Shown: positions 28,820 to 36,796 of the stretch, one piece after another
How positions within the stretch are numbered: position 1 is the first letter of the stretch
How the letters are laid out: each line of letters begins with the position of its first letter
Assembly (NCBI GenBank): GCA_963732585.1
Contig: CAVSZY010000003.1
Location: 1,822,095 to 1,886,094, forward strand
Length of the DNA stretch: 64,000 bases
From: WLMZ01 sp963732585
Lineage (GTDB): Bacteria; Actinomycetota; Acidimicrobiia; Acidimicrobiales; Ilumatobacteraceae
Reading direction: 5' to 3'
Position numbers and translations under genes: made by a program
Notes under the pieces: generated by a model
Databases searched by the model: none
Told to the model about the DNA's origin: nothing
What the model saw: the letters and a program-made list of their open reading frames with translations, nothing else

Positions 28820-30430
28820 ATGAGTCAGACGTCAAAAAAGACCGTGCCACAGCGCTCGATGTGGGGCGCGCTGGGCAATGACCTGCCGACGCCCAAGGCC
28901 GAATGCTCCGTGCCGGGCTGCACCGTCTACAAACCCTGGGATCTGTTCTGCCCGATCCACCATCACTTCCTCCCGCTGGGACCGACCCGTCCGGAGCGTT
29001 TCACGCTGCAGCCGGGTTGGCTCGCCGGTGTTGCTGCGCGCGTCTTCGCCGTCGCCGCCTTTCCTCTCGCCGCCTACCTCGACTCCACCCTGCCGCTGCT
29101 GGTCCTCGCCCTCGGCGTTGCAGCCACGCTGGTGATCTCCTTAACTCGCAACTTCGTGGCCACCGGCAGGCTGGCCCGCAGCACCTTCTGGGTGGCCATC
29201 GGCACCTGGGCAGCGTTGCGGATCGGCATTCGAGAGCAACATCGGGGTTGGATCGATCTGATCGGGAGCTGGGCTCCACTGATTGCGATCACGGTTGTCG
29301 GCGTCTGGCTTTGGCAGCCCTCGCGGGTCTTTCGCGATCGGCGCCTTGGGCTCAATGCGGTCGGCAAATGGGTGTTGAACACAATCCTCATCGCCGGCTT
29401 TCTCTCTCTCCTGGCGCGCAGCGCCTCGACGGAGAGCATGCAAGAGTGGGAGACTCCCGATGCCGTCGGCAGCGGGTTGCGTGGCGCATCCCGGCTGATG
29501 CTCATCGTCGGTAGCTCCGTGGCGTTGTATCGCGCCTGGCAGACCGGCAGCGAAAGCTCCGACGCCACGGCGACGACGGAGGCGCAAACCCCATCCGCAC
29601 CAGCTTCCGGCAGTGCTCACTCGGCGACAGCAACGGCCAGCGATGTCGTCGACGTCCCCAGCGATCCAACCCCGGTGCAGCCAGCACGCCCGCCGCTGAC
29701 CAGCCGCCTGGGCCATGGCATGTTTGAGGCCTTGAGCTCGGTGCGCACGGTCTTCGCTGAGGCAATCAACAGTCTTTACGAGCGGTCGCTCGAACTTCTC
29801 AAGCTGGGGTGGAGGCATTCTTCCGAGGGCGCCAAGCTGCTCTTTCACGGATTCGGGCAAGGTCTCGGCGGCGTTGTGCGCTGGGCAGCATGGGTGCTGC
29901 GCGGCCTGGCCTTGCCGTTCGTTGCTGGCCTCGTGTCCGCTGGCGCAGCACAGCGCTTCGCCGATTCATCGCTCGACTATCTGGGTTCGCAGACCTGGCG
30001 TCGGATGAGCCAGCTGGGCAACCTCGGGATGTTGATCATCTGGGCCTTACTGGTGGTGATCAGCGCCGTAGTCGCCGTCGCCTACACGTCTGGCCTCGGA
30101 GGGCGAAGCCTCGCTCGCAGCCTGATTCAGGGTGGCGCACAAATCGCCCCGACGATGTGGCTGCTGTGGGCCTTCGGCACGGTGATCGTCGTTGCCCTCT
30201 CGACGTTGATCGAGATCGGCGAGATCCACATTGGCCCGCTGAGCTGGGCGGCAGCAGCGACGCTGGCGGTCGCCGTCGTTTTCCGTACCGCGCGACGCGA
30301 ACCGACGCCCTCGGCAGAGTCGTTGCTTGGTGTGCAAACGTGGCCTTCGCCGAGCGGCAAGCCGGTTTCTACCGATCCGCCGCCAGGCGCACCAGCTGAC
30401 GATCCCGCGCAGGAACCCGCTGGCCGCTGA
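28820..30430 (+). CDS. Multi-pass membrane protein with N-terminal Cys/His cluster
   Basis: 536 residues, family not recognised. The cytoplasmic N-terminus carries a compact metal-binding-like cluster, CSVPGCTVYKPWDLFCPIHHH. Four to five membrane helices follow, then a Ser/Thr/Ala/Pro-rich linker (about residues 240-295), an amphipathic region and three or four more helices, ending in a disordered Pro-rich tail. The two-block membrane arrangement with a long linker suggests a scaffold or sensor. It is convergent with cimA, nine bases apart. Confidence 0.6.
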   Translation: MSQTSKKTVPQRSMWGALGNDLPTPKAECSVPGCTVYKPWDLFCPIHHHFLPLGPTRPERFTLQPGWLAGVAARVFAVAAFPLAAYLDSTLPLLVLALGVAATLVISLTRNFVATGRLARSTFWVAIGTWAALRIGIREQHRGWIDLIGSWAPLIAITVVGVWLWQPSRVFRDRRLGLNAVGKWVLNTILIAGFLSLLARSASTESMQEWETPDAVGSGLRGASRLMLIVGSSVALYRAWQTGSESSDATATTEAQTPSAPASGSAHSATATASDVVDVPSDPTPVQPARPPLTSRLGHGMFEALSSVRTVFAEAINSLYERSLELLKLGWRHSSEGAKLLFHGFGQGLGGVVRWAAWVLRGLALPFVAGLVSAGAAQRFADSSLDYLGSQTWRRMSQLGNLGMLIIWALLVVISAVVAVAYTSGLGGRSLARSLIQGGAQIAPTMWLLWAFGTVIVVALSTLIEIGEIHIGPLSWAAAATLAVAVVFRTARREPTPSAESLLGVQTWPSPSGKPVSTDPPPGAPADDPAQEPAGR

Positions 30431-30439
30431 CGGGTGGTC

Positions 30440-32029
30440 TTATACGGCGTGGAGCAGCCCGAAGACCAACGATTCCTCTAAGGCGTGCCACGAGGCTTCG
30501 ATGATGTTGCTACTGACCCCGAGGGTTGTCCAGGAGCGATCGCCGTTCGTCGCGTCGAGCAACACCCGCGTCACGGCACCCGTTGCGGTCGCGCCGTCGA
30601 GGATGCGCACCTTGTAATCGGTGAGATGGACCTTGGTCAATTGCGGATAGTGCGACGACAGGGCCTGGCGTAAAGCGATGTCGATGGCGTTGACCGGGCC
30701 ATTGCCTTCGGCAGTATGCACGTGGCGCTGCTCGCCGATCCATACCTTCACCGTGGCCTCGGTGGTGAATTCGCCATTCGGCAATTCGTCGGTGATCACC
30801 CGCATGCTCTCGACGCGGAAAAACCGCTGCTCCCAGCCGGTGGCACGGCGCATCAACAGCTCGAGCGAGGCGTCGGCGGCTTCGAAGTGATATCCCTCGT
30901 GTTCCAGGCGCTTGAGGTCGTCGATGACCTGGTTGACCGCTGGGCCATCCATCGCCAAGCCGAGCTCGGCGGCCTTCATCGAGATCGTTGCCCGGCCGGC
31001 CATTTCGCTGACCACGAAGCGCGTGCCGTTGCCGACCAACTCGGGGTCGATGTGCTCATAGGCATCTTTGGCCCGAACGATCGCCGACACGTGCAGGCCA
31101 GCCTTGTGGGCGAACGCCGATGATCCGACATACGGCGCCTGCGGGTTCAATGGCCGATTGAGCACTTCGGCGATGTGATTGCTGACCGAGGTCAGCCGCT
31201 CCAGGTGCCCCTCTGGCAGACACGGCATCTGTAGCTTGACCTGCAGGTTGGGGATCACCGTCGTCAGGTTGCAGTTGCCGGTGCGCTCGCCGAGTCCGTT
31301 GAGTGTGCCCTGTACGTGGCGGGCGCCACCGAGCACCGCGGCCATGCTGTTGGCTACAGCGCAGCCGGTGTCGTCGTGGCAATGGATGCCGATCGTGGCG
31401 TCCGACCCGATGTGGCGTTTGACGTCGGCGACGATCGCGGAGACCTCGTGTGGCAGCGATCCACCGTTGGTGTCGCACAACACGACGTGGCTAGCGCCTT
31501 TGATCACGGCGGCTTCGATGGCCCTCAGGGCAAACTCCGGGTTGTTCTTGTAGCCATCGAAGAAGTGCTCCATGTCGACGAGTACCCGGCGATCGTGTGC
31601 GCTCAAAAAGGCAACCGAGTCAGAGATCATCGCCACGCCCTCATCGAGGGTTGTCTGCAAGGCGTTGAGTACGTGGTAGTCCCAGCTCTTGGCGACGATA
31701 CAGACCGCCGAGGTGCCCGCCTCGATCAGGTTGCGCAGCGTGGCGTCGTCGTCGACCTTGCCTTTAGGGCGCCGCGTCGAACCGAAGGCGACCATCGTCG
31801 AGGTCCGCAGTTGCAACTCTTTGGCGGCGCGGGCAAAGAACTCGATGTCCTTGGGATTCGCGCCAGGCCAGCCACCCTCGATGAAATGCACACCCAAGAA
31901 ATCGAGTTGTTCGGCGATACGCAGCTTGTCTTCGACCGTGGCGGACACTCCTTCGACCTGCAGACCATCGCGCAGGGTGGTGTCAAAGACCTCGACGGCC
32001 TGACCGCGAAGTTGTTCTGTGGTGCTCAT
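30440..32029 (-). CDS. cimA: Citramalate synthase
   Basis: 529 residues. The HMGL-like TIM barrel begins VEVFDTTLRDGLQVEGVSAT, with metal-binding HCHDDTGCAVANS and the 2-isopropylmalate/homocitrate synthase signature LNGLGERTGNCNL. The C-terminal ~150 residues form a LeuA-type allosteric dimerisation domain (VESMRVITDELPNGEFTTEATVKVWI). The overall make-up, with GLQVEGV in the first motif and the C-terminal domain, matches CimA, which condenses pyruvate and acetyl-CoA on the threonine-independent route to isoleucine. Ribosome site AGGAG precedes the ATG at 32029. A leader peptide with three Ile codons and a terminator lie directly upstream, consistent with control by isoleucine supply. Confidence 0.9.
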   Translation of the reverse strand: MSTTEQLRGQAVEVFDTTLRDGLQVEGVSATVEDKLRIAEQLDFLGVHFIEGGWPGANPKDIEFFARAAKELQLRTSTMVAFGSTRRPKGKVDDDATLRNLIEAGTSAVCIVAKSWDYHVLNALQTTLDEGVAMISDSVAFLSAHDRRVLVDMEHFFDGYKNNPEFALRAIEAAVIKGASHVVLCDTNGGSLPHEVSAIVADVKRHIGSDATIGIHCHDDTGCAVANSMAAVLGGARHVQGTLNGLGERTGNCNLTTVIPNLQVKLQMPCLPEGHLERLTSVSNHIAEVLNRPLNPQAPYVGSSAFAHKAGLHVSAIVRAKDAYEHIDPELVGNGTRFVVSEMAGRATISMKAAELGLAMDGPAVNQVIDDLKRLEHEGYHFEAADASLELLMRRATGWEQRFFRVESMRVITDELPNGEFTTEATVKVWIGEQRHVHTAEGNGPVNAIDIALRQALSSHYPQLTKVHLTDYKVRILDGATATGAVTRVLLDATNGDRSWTTLGVSSNIIEASWHALEESLVFGLLHAV

Positions 32030-32079
32030 GAGGTGGCTCCTGGGTCGAATGACCTGTGTTCGAGGAAACAGTGGTCGAG

Positions 32080-32135
32080 AAATAAAGAAGCCGCCCAGAC
32101 GGGCGGCGAAAGGAGCACGTTGTAGGCAACGTGCT
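32080..32135 (-). promoter_or_regulatory. Attenuator of cimA: two hairpins ending in a terminator
   Basis: On the minus strand, directly after the leader-peptide stop, comes a perfect 9-bp stem (arms at 32127-32135 and 32114-32122, 4-base loop), then GCCGCCC/GGGCGGC (arms 32101-32107 and 32090-32096, GTCT loop) followed by TTCTTTATTTC. The second hairpin has the form of an intrinsic terminator. Ribosome position on the upstream leader would decide which folds form. I could not find a clear antiterminator pairing by eye, so the exact switch is open. Confidence 0.72.
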
Positions 32136-32174
32136 CTAGCAAATAATGATCAGTCGGAACGCAGCGCTCGTCAT
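32136..32174 (-). CDS. cimA leader peptide (MTSAAFRLIIIC)
   Basis: A 12-codon ORF whose product ends Leu-Ile-Ile-Ile-Cys, immediately followed by the attenuator hairpins and then cimA. Runs of regulatory codons in a short leader are the classical sensor for amino-acid-specific attenuation, and isoleucine is the end product of the citramalate route. There is no good ribosome site, but a promoter-like pair lies so close that the transcript probably starts at or near the ATG (leaderless translation). Confidence 0.75.
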   Translation of the reverse strand: MTSAAFRLIIIC

Positions 32175-32181
32175 GGGGCCC

Positions 32182-32210
32182 AGTGTGCCGGGAGAAGTCG
32201 GCGACGTCAA
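32182..32210 (-). promoter_or_regulatory. Predicted cimA promoter
   Basis: TTGACG (32205-32210), 17 bases, CACACT (32182-32187), both on the minus strand. The transcription start would fall about seven bases further, at the leader-peptide ATG (32174). The -35 element is strong; the -10 is only moderate. Confidence 0.5.
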
Positions 32211-32314
32211 CCTGTTGCTTGTGAGCAACCTGTGATTAACCGGTGGATGACCAAAAAACTTCTGGGGATGACCCGGTTTCTCAGTGGATAACCCTGTGAT
32301 TTTAAAAATACCAC

Positions 32315-32345
32315 TTGACCAGCCCTTTTATCCGACGAATACTAT
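32315..32345 (+). promoter_or_regulatory. Predicted promoter of the structured RNA
   Basis: TTGACC (32315-32320) is followed after 17 bases by AATACT (32338-32343), or after 19 bases by TACTAT. It is an AT-rich pocket in GC-rich surroundings and points into a 450-nt region without a plausible protein gene. Confidence 0.5.
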
Positions 32346-32349
32346 TGAC

Positions 32350-32800
32350 ATATCGGCTCACGCAATCGAGCAAGCCCAAAGCAAGGCAACGGCGCCAGCC
32401 GGAACCGAACCTGACCGGGGCTCGTTCAGGAGTGAGGGTCGGTGGGGATGATCTAACTGGAAGCAACGGGAAACCAACGCAACGAGCGTGGGTGACGCAA
32501 TTGAGGTGGCTTGCCACCGAGGTCCGCTGAACCTGCCGTCCGTGACAGCGGCCGAACGAAGCCGAAGGAACGCCGAGGTCAAGCGGGCAACCGCGAAGAC
32601 TGAAGCAATCAGATTTGACGATCCGGGCAACCGGGGATGCAAGGCTGAAAAGCGGCTCACCCGCCGGGGGTAACTCCGACGGGTGAGATGTTGAACGAGC
32701 TAAGGGTAACACCAGACGATCGATCAACGGTGGATCATCCCTCCTAGAGCAGCCCCGGGTGGCGCGCTGATTCGTCGGCTGCGCAGCCCGGGGCTCTCAC
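32350..32800 (+). ncRNA. Candidate structured noncoding RNA, about 450 nt
   Basis: No convincing protein is encoded here, but the RNA has strong signs of conserved folding. GGGATGATC (32445-32453) pairs perfectly with GATCATCCC (32733-32741), closing a ~297-nt core. Inside are stems with GNRA (GCAA) loops near 32584-32594 and 32621-32638, GGTGG-CTTG-CCACC at 32505-32518, and an 8-bp stem CTCACCCG/CGGGTGAG (32656-32663 with 32680-32687). A terminator-like hairpin ends it. RNase P, tmRNA and SRP signatures are absent. Short blocks GCAAG, GAAAAGC, GTTGAACGAGC and GACGATC occur in that order; from memory this recalls the core of HEARO/IscB omega-RNAs, but no IscB gene is present, so the family stays open. 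Confidence 0.6.
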
Positions 32801-32807
32801 CGTTTTC
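32746..32807 (+). terminator. Terminator-like hairpin closing the RNA
   Basis: AGAGC-AG-CCCCGGG (from 32746) pairs with CCCGGGGCTCT (32787-32797), leaving a two-base bulge, with a smaller GCGC-closed hairpin in the loop; CACCGTTTTCG follows. The T tract is short, but stem strength and position support 3' end formation of the RNA gene. Confidence 0.6.
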
Positions 32808-32875
32808 GCACCCCTGTGGCAGGCGCGAATCGTCGCTCCGGAAACTCTCATACACCCCTATGAGACGATCATCGC

Positions 32876-33130
32876 ATGAGCACCGCAACCACCACTTCGA
32901 ACACCCGCACCAATGTCGAGCAACTCTCGCTGCTGGTCACCGCACCCCCCGCCCGCTCCACGCTGCCCGTCCAGTTTCGTCTCGATGAGCGCACCCGGCG
33001 AAACGGCTTACGGCACGTTGCCGAACTTCGTGCCCAACTCGCGGCGCAGGCAGCAGCCCGTAACGGCGATCGTGTCGGCCTCGGCTCACGGCGTCGGTCG
33101 GTGTCATCGAGCACCCAGCAGGCCGCTTAG
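32876..33130 (+). CDS. Small hypothetical protein downstream of the structured RNA
   Basis: 84 residues from ATG 32876. Not recognised as a known enzyme. The N-terminus is Thr-rich and carries QLSLLVTAPPA; the middle is LPVQFRLDERTRRNGLRHVAELRAQLAAQAAA, a positively charged amphipathic helix; the tail is Arg/Ser-rich. It looks like a small DNA- or RNA-associated protein. It starts about 70 bases after the RNA terminator, so it may be expressed by read-through or from its own promoter. Confidence 0.55.
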   Translation: MSTATTTSNTRTNVEQLSLLVTAPPARSTLPVQFRLDERTRRNGLRHVAELRAQLAAQAAARNGDRVGLGSRRRSVSSSTQQAA

Positions 33131-33161
33131 CCACCGCGCTTGCCTCGTCCGACCCCGGATC

Positions 33162-34154
33162 TCAGCCGGGCGGAACAGGCGCCAGTTGACGCACTGCGTC
33201 GTAGAAACGCATCTGCGGATCGAGCGGCAGCAGCATCAAGGAGGTCGTCGTCACGCCGTTATCGAAGTACTTCTGAATCTTGGCTCGGCACTGCTCAACC
33301 GAACCATGAACAATGAGGTCATCGACAACATGATCGGGAATTGCCGCCAAGGCTGCTTTGCGATCTCCCGCCTGCCAGGCGTCCCACATGCCACGCAGGT
33401 CTTCTCCACGGCCCAGCCACTGATGAAACGCCGCATAGACCGGCACGTTGAGGTACGCGGCCATTGCGAAGCGCCCAGCCTGGCGAACCACGTCGGTGTT
33501 CTCGCTCGGGCAACAAAAGATGCGCGCCGCGATCTCCTTGGGCTGTCCGCCCGCAGCGTCGTCGATCACCGCTTTCACCGTTGGCACATCGTCGGGAGAG
33601 AGCCAGTTGACGATCGCGCCATCGGCCTCGCGGGCCGCTAGGCGCAGCATCTGTTCGCGGAGCGCGGCGATCAGAATGGTCGGTCGCTGCTCGGGGATCA
33701 GCCCCAAGCGAAATCCGGAGATCGTAAAGGTGTCGTAGGTGCGAGTCACCTTCTCACCGCTGAGCGCATCGTTGAGAAAGCGAACGACGTCGCGAACCTT
33801 GCGGTACGGCTCGACGAACGGCACGGCGTTCCACCGCTCGACGATGATGTTGCTGCTCGATCCAATCCCGACGGCAAACCTGCCAGGGGCGGCATCGGCC
33901 ATCGCCGCCACGCTCTGCGCCAACAGCGCGGGTGAACGCGTGTATGCAGGCACGATGGCTGTGCCCAGGCGCAGGCGCGGTTCCCATGCCGCAGCCAAGG
34001 CCAACGGTGTGAAGGCATCGGCACCATCGACTTCCGCCGACCAAATGTCGGTATAGCCGAGGTCGGCCAGTTCGTGGAGGCGCTCCTTGTGGGTATGCAA
34101 CGGCCCCGGAAGCGGCACTGTCATTCCCGGTCGTTTCGGCAACGGATCGATCAC
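33162..34154 (-). CDS. LLM-class F420-dependent oxidoreductase
   Basis: 330 residues with the bacterial luciferase-like barrel: LHELADLGYTDIWSAEVDG near the N-terminus, LRLGTAIVPAYTRSPALLAQ, GRFAVGIGSSSNIIVERWN and the C-terminal GSVEQCRAKIQKYFDNGVTT. This subgroup in Actinobacteria normally uses coenzyme F420 rather than FMN; the cofactor is inferred from family membership. The ATG overlaps the stop of the thioesterase gene (ATGA). Substrate unknown. Confidence 0.85.
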   Translation of the reverse strand: MIDPLPKRPGMTVPLPGPLHTHKERLHELADLGYTDIWSAEVDGADAFTPLALAAAWEPRLRLGTAIVPAYTRSPALLAQSVAAMADAAPGRFAVGIGSSSNIIVERWNAVPFVEPYRKVRDVVRFLNDALSGEKVTRTYDTFTISGFRLGLIPEQRPTILIAALREQMLRLAAREADGAIVNWLSPDDVPTVKAVIDDAAGGQPKEIAARIFCCPSENTDVVRQAGRFAMAAYLNVPVYAAFHQWLGRGEDLRGMWDAWQAGDRKAALAAIPDHVVDDLIVHGSVEQCRAKIQKYFDNGVTTTSLMLLPLDPQMRFYDAVRQLAPVPPG

Positions 34155-34987
34155 TGCTCAGCCTTTCCGTCGCCGGCGGGGCGACTCTGCGAACTCGTTG
34201 GTGGACGCACAACGCAACTTTGGCTGGCGGTTGCCAGCAACGTCCCATCCTGGGCAAACATATGCACCAGTCCGTGGCCGAAACCGCGACCGACGACATG
34301 AACCCGAATGTCGAGTAACACCCAGTCGGTCGGCACCAGCCGGTTGATCCGCAACGTGTTGTCCAGGCTGCGCGAAGTGCCCTGCATGCCGAGTGCTTGG
34401 CGAACTCCCCAGGGCACATGATCGCCGAGGATCGCCAACGTGGTGGCGTCGACGGGACCGGCGGCAGGAACGCGGGCCCACATCACGGTTTGACCATCAG
34501 ACGGTGTGCCGTCAAGGTCGCGAAAACGACGGCCTTTGACCAGCCGTTCCTCGATCTGATCGTTGATCGTTCCCCGGCTGTTCTCCGGATGGGCGCGGGC
34601 AATGCACAACTCTGGCGCCAGCACCGTAGGCATGGTTTCCCACTGGCCGCAGAGCTCGATATCACGCTCTCCAAGGGCGGCATTGACGGTGAGCACCTCA
34701 CGATCGGCAACCTGGCAGACCGCTCGCGCCTGGGTCGTTTGGTGGCCCTCGACGGCGAGGGTGACATCGACCTCGAGCTCCTCGCCAGGTCGGGCATAAC
34801 TGAGGAACTGGGCAGTGGCCCAGACAACTTGGCGAGCAGATGCTTGTTCCAACGCGCTGATCGCCGCGCCTAACCCAGCACCGCCGTAAAGAAAGCCGCC
34901 CCGAGTGCACAGCGATGGCCGGACGATCATCGACGACCTGAGCCGAGTCGCCCCCGGGGTCAAACCGAGAAAGGTGCAACTATCCAT
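34151..34987 (-). CDS. Acyl-CoA thioesterase, TesB-like double hotdog
   Basis: 278 residues forming two hotdog repeats. The first contains RGGFLYGGAGLGAAISALEQ and the second VMWARVPAAGPVDATTLAILGDHVPWGV; the C-terminus has DWVLLDIRVHVVGRGFGHGLVHMFAQDGTLLATASQ, a typical TesB ending. It hydrolyses acyl-CoA esters in the cytoplasm. Coupled to the LLM oxidoreductase and divergent from glnS. Confidence 0.82.
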   Translation of the reverse strand: MDSCTFLGLTPGATRLRSSMIVRPSLCTRGGFLYGGAGLGAAISALEQASARQVVWATAQFLSYARPGEELEVDVTLAVEGHQTTQARAVCQVADREVLTVNAALGERDIELCGQWETMPTVLAPELCIARAHPENSRGTINDQIEERLVKGRRFRDLDGTPSDGQTVMWARVPAAGPVDATTLAILGDHVPWGVRQALGMQGTSRSLDNTLRINRLVPTDWVLLDIRVHVVGRGFGHGLVHMFAQDGTLLATASQSCVVRPPTSSQSRPAGDGKAEQ

Positions 34988-35098
34988 GTGACGAGCGACT
35001 CTACTGCTGGCGACGAAATGAGGACGGTAGCGGACACTCCCGGCGGCGACCCGCTACCGTCAAGGTTTGCCGTTTCCCGCCTTCACCTTGGACTTCCC

Positions 35099-36787
35099 AT
35101 GACCAACGTCACGAATGCTCCCGATACACCGGCCGCAGCGAACTTCGTCCGCGACCTCGTCAGTACCGACATCGAGCAGGGAACCTTTGGTGGCCGGGTG
35201 CAGACCCGGTTTCCCCCGGAGCCCAACGGCTACCTGCACATCGGACACGCCAAGGCGATCACTACCGACTTCGGTATCGCCGAGGAATTCGGCGGGGTGT
35301 GCAAGCTTCGTTTCGACGACACCAACCCGGTCACCGAGGAGACGGAATACGTCGAGGCGATCATCGACGACGTCCGTTGGCTCGGCTTCGAGCCCTCCGG
35401 CGACGTTGTCTATGCCAGCGACTACTTCGAACAGCTGTACACCTGGGCGGAACACTTGATCGAATCAGGTGTTGCCTACGTCGACGATCAGGACGGCGAA
35501 ACGATCTCGACGCAGCGCGGCGGCTACGGCAAGCCCGGCGTCGAGAGCCCACATCGCGAGCGCTCCGTTGTCGAAAACCTCGAGCTGTTTCGCGGCATGC
35601 GTCGCGGTGACTACCCCGACGGTGCCAGGGTGCTGCGCGCCAAGATCGACATGCAGCACGAGAACATGCAGTTGCGCGACCCGGTGTTGTACCGCATCCG
35701 CCACGAACTGCACCACCGCACCGGTGATGCCTGGGTGATCTATCCCACCTACGACTGGGCCCATGGGCAGTCCGACGCCATCGAGGGCGTCACCCATTCG
35801 CTGTGCACCCTCGAGTTCGACGCCCACCGAGCCCTCTACGACTGGTGCCTGGCCCAGCTCCCCTTGTCCGGGCCGGCGCCGCGCCAGACCGAGTTCGCCC
35901 GCCTCGAGCTGACCCACACGCTGACCTCAAAACGAAAGTTGCGTCAACTGATCGACGATGGCGTCGTCGACGGTTGGGATGACCCGCGGCTACCGACGCT
36001 GCGCGCCCTGCGACGGCGCGGCTATCCCGCGTCGGCGATTCGCAGCTTTTGCGATTTCATCGGCGTGGCGCGCACCAACAGTCGGCATCAGATCGAGCTC
36101 CTCGAATGGTTCGTGCGCAACGAATTGAATCGAACTGCGATGCGCCGCATGGTCGTGCTGCGACCGATCAAGCTGACGATCACCAACTGGCCCGTCGGGC
36201 AGGTCGACATCGTCGAGTTGGTCAACAACCCGGAGGCCCCCGAGGGCGGGTCGCGCACGGTGCCCTTCAGCGGTTCGTTGTGGATCGAATCCGACGACTT
36301 CATCGCCGACCCGCCACCGAAGTTCTTCCGCCTCACTCCAGGCGCCGAGGTTCGCCTGCGAGGCACCTACTTCGTGCGCTGCACCGGCTACAACACAGAT
36401 GCCGAGGGCAACGTCACCGAGGTCTTGTGCACCTATGACGAGGCAACCCACAGCGGTAACGCGCCCGACGGTCGACGGGTAAAGGCCACCATCCATTGGG
36501 CACCAACCGATGGCGCCGTGCCGATCACCGCTGCGCTCTACGAGAGACTGTTCAACGCCGAGGTTCCCGGTGAGGCCACGGGCGAGCCGTTCGATGACCT
36601 CAACCGCGACTCCAAACAACTGCGCAGCGCACTTGCCGAACCCGCTATTACCGATATCGGGCCTGGCGCCGTCGTGCAGTTCGAACGCCTCGGATACTTC
36701 GCCCGCGACAGCGAAACCCCGGCGTTGTTTCATCGCACCGTCGGGCTCAAGGACGACTGGGCAAACATCCAAAAGCGCAATCGCTGA
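35099..36787 (+). CDS. glnS: Glutaminyl-tRNA synthetase
   Basis: 562 residues from ATG 35099. Class I HIGH motif in FPPEPNGYLHIGHAKAITTDF, GlnRS-specific CKLRFDDTNPVTEETEYV, and the KMSKS-equivalent LTSKRKLRQLIDDGVV are present, followed by the beta-barrel anticodon-binding half (VLRPIKLTITNWPVGQVDIV). It charges tRNA-Gln directly with glutamine. Many Actinobacteria lack GlnRS and use GatCAB amidation, so its presence is notable. An earlier in-frame ATG (34988) would add 37 non-conserved residues. It is followed ten bases later by an MFS gene. Confidence 0.95.
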   Translation: MTNVTNAPDTPAAANFVRDLVSTDIEQGTFGGRVQTRFPPEPNGYLHIGHAKAITTDFGIAEEFGGVCKLRFDDTNPVTEETEYVEAIIDDVRWLGFEPSGDVVYASDYFEQLYTWAEHLIESGVAYVDDQDGETISTQRGGYGKPGVESPHRERSVVENLELFRGMRRGDYPDGARVLRAKIDMQHENMQLRDPVLYRIRHELHHRTGDAWVIYPTYDWAHGQSDAIEGVTHSLCTLEFDAHRALYDWCLAQLPLSGPAPRQTEFARLELTHTLTSKRKLRQLIDDGVVDGWDDPRLPTLRALRRRGYPASAIRSFCDFIGVARTNSRHQIELLEWFVRNELNRTAMRRMVVLRPIKLTITNWPVGQVDIVELVNNPEAPEGGSRTVPFSGSLWIESDDFIADPPPKFFRLTPGAEVRLRGTYFVRCTGYNTDAEGNVTEVLCTYDEATHSGNAPDGRRVKATIHWAPTDGAVPITAALYERLFNAEVPGEATGEPFDDLNRDSKQLRSALAEPAITDIGPGAVVQFERLGYFARDSETPALFHRTVGLKDDWANIQKRNR

Positions 36788-36796
36788 CCTCGTCCG

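Noticed and set aside
32284..32291. DnaA-box-like GTGGATAA, possible replication origin
   Set aside because: Single imperfect box, no cluster and no dnaA/dnaN genes; the AT-rich pocket is better explained as promoters.
32350..32800. RNase P RNA or tmRNA
   Set aside because: The GAGGAAAGTCC-type core and ACAGAA of RNase P, and the tRNA-like ends and tag ORF of tmRNA, are absent on both strands.
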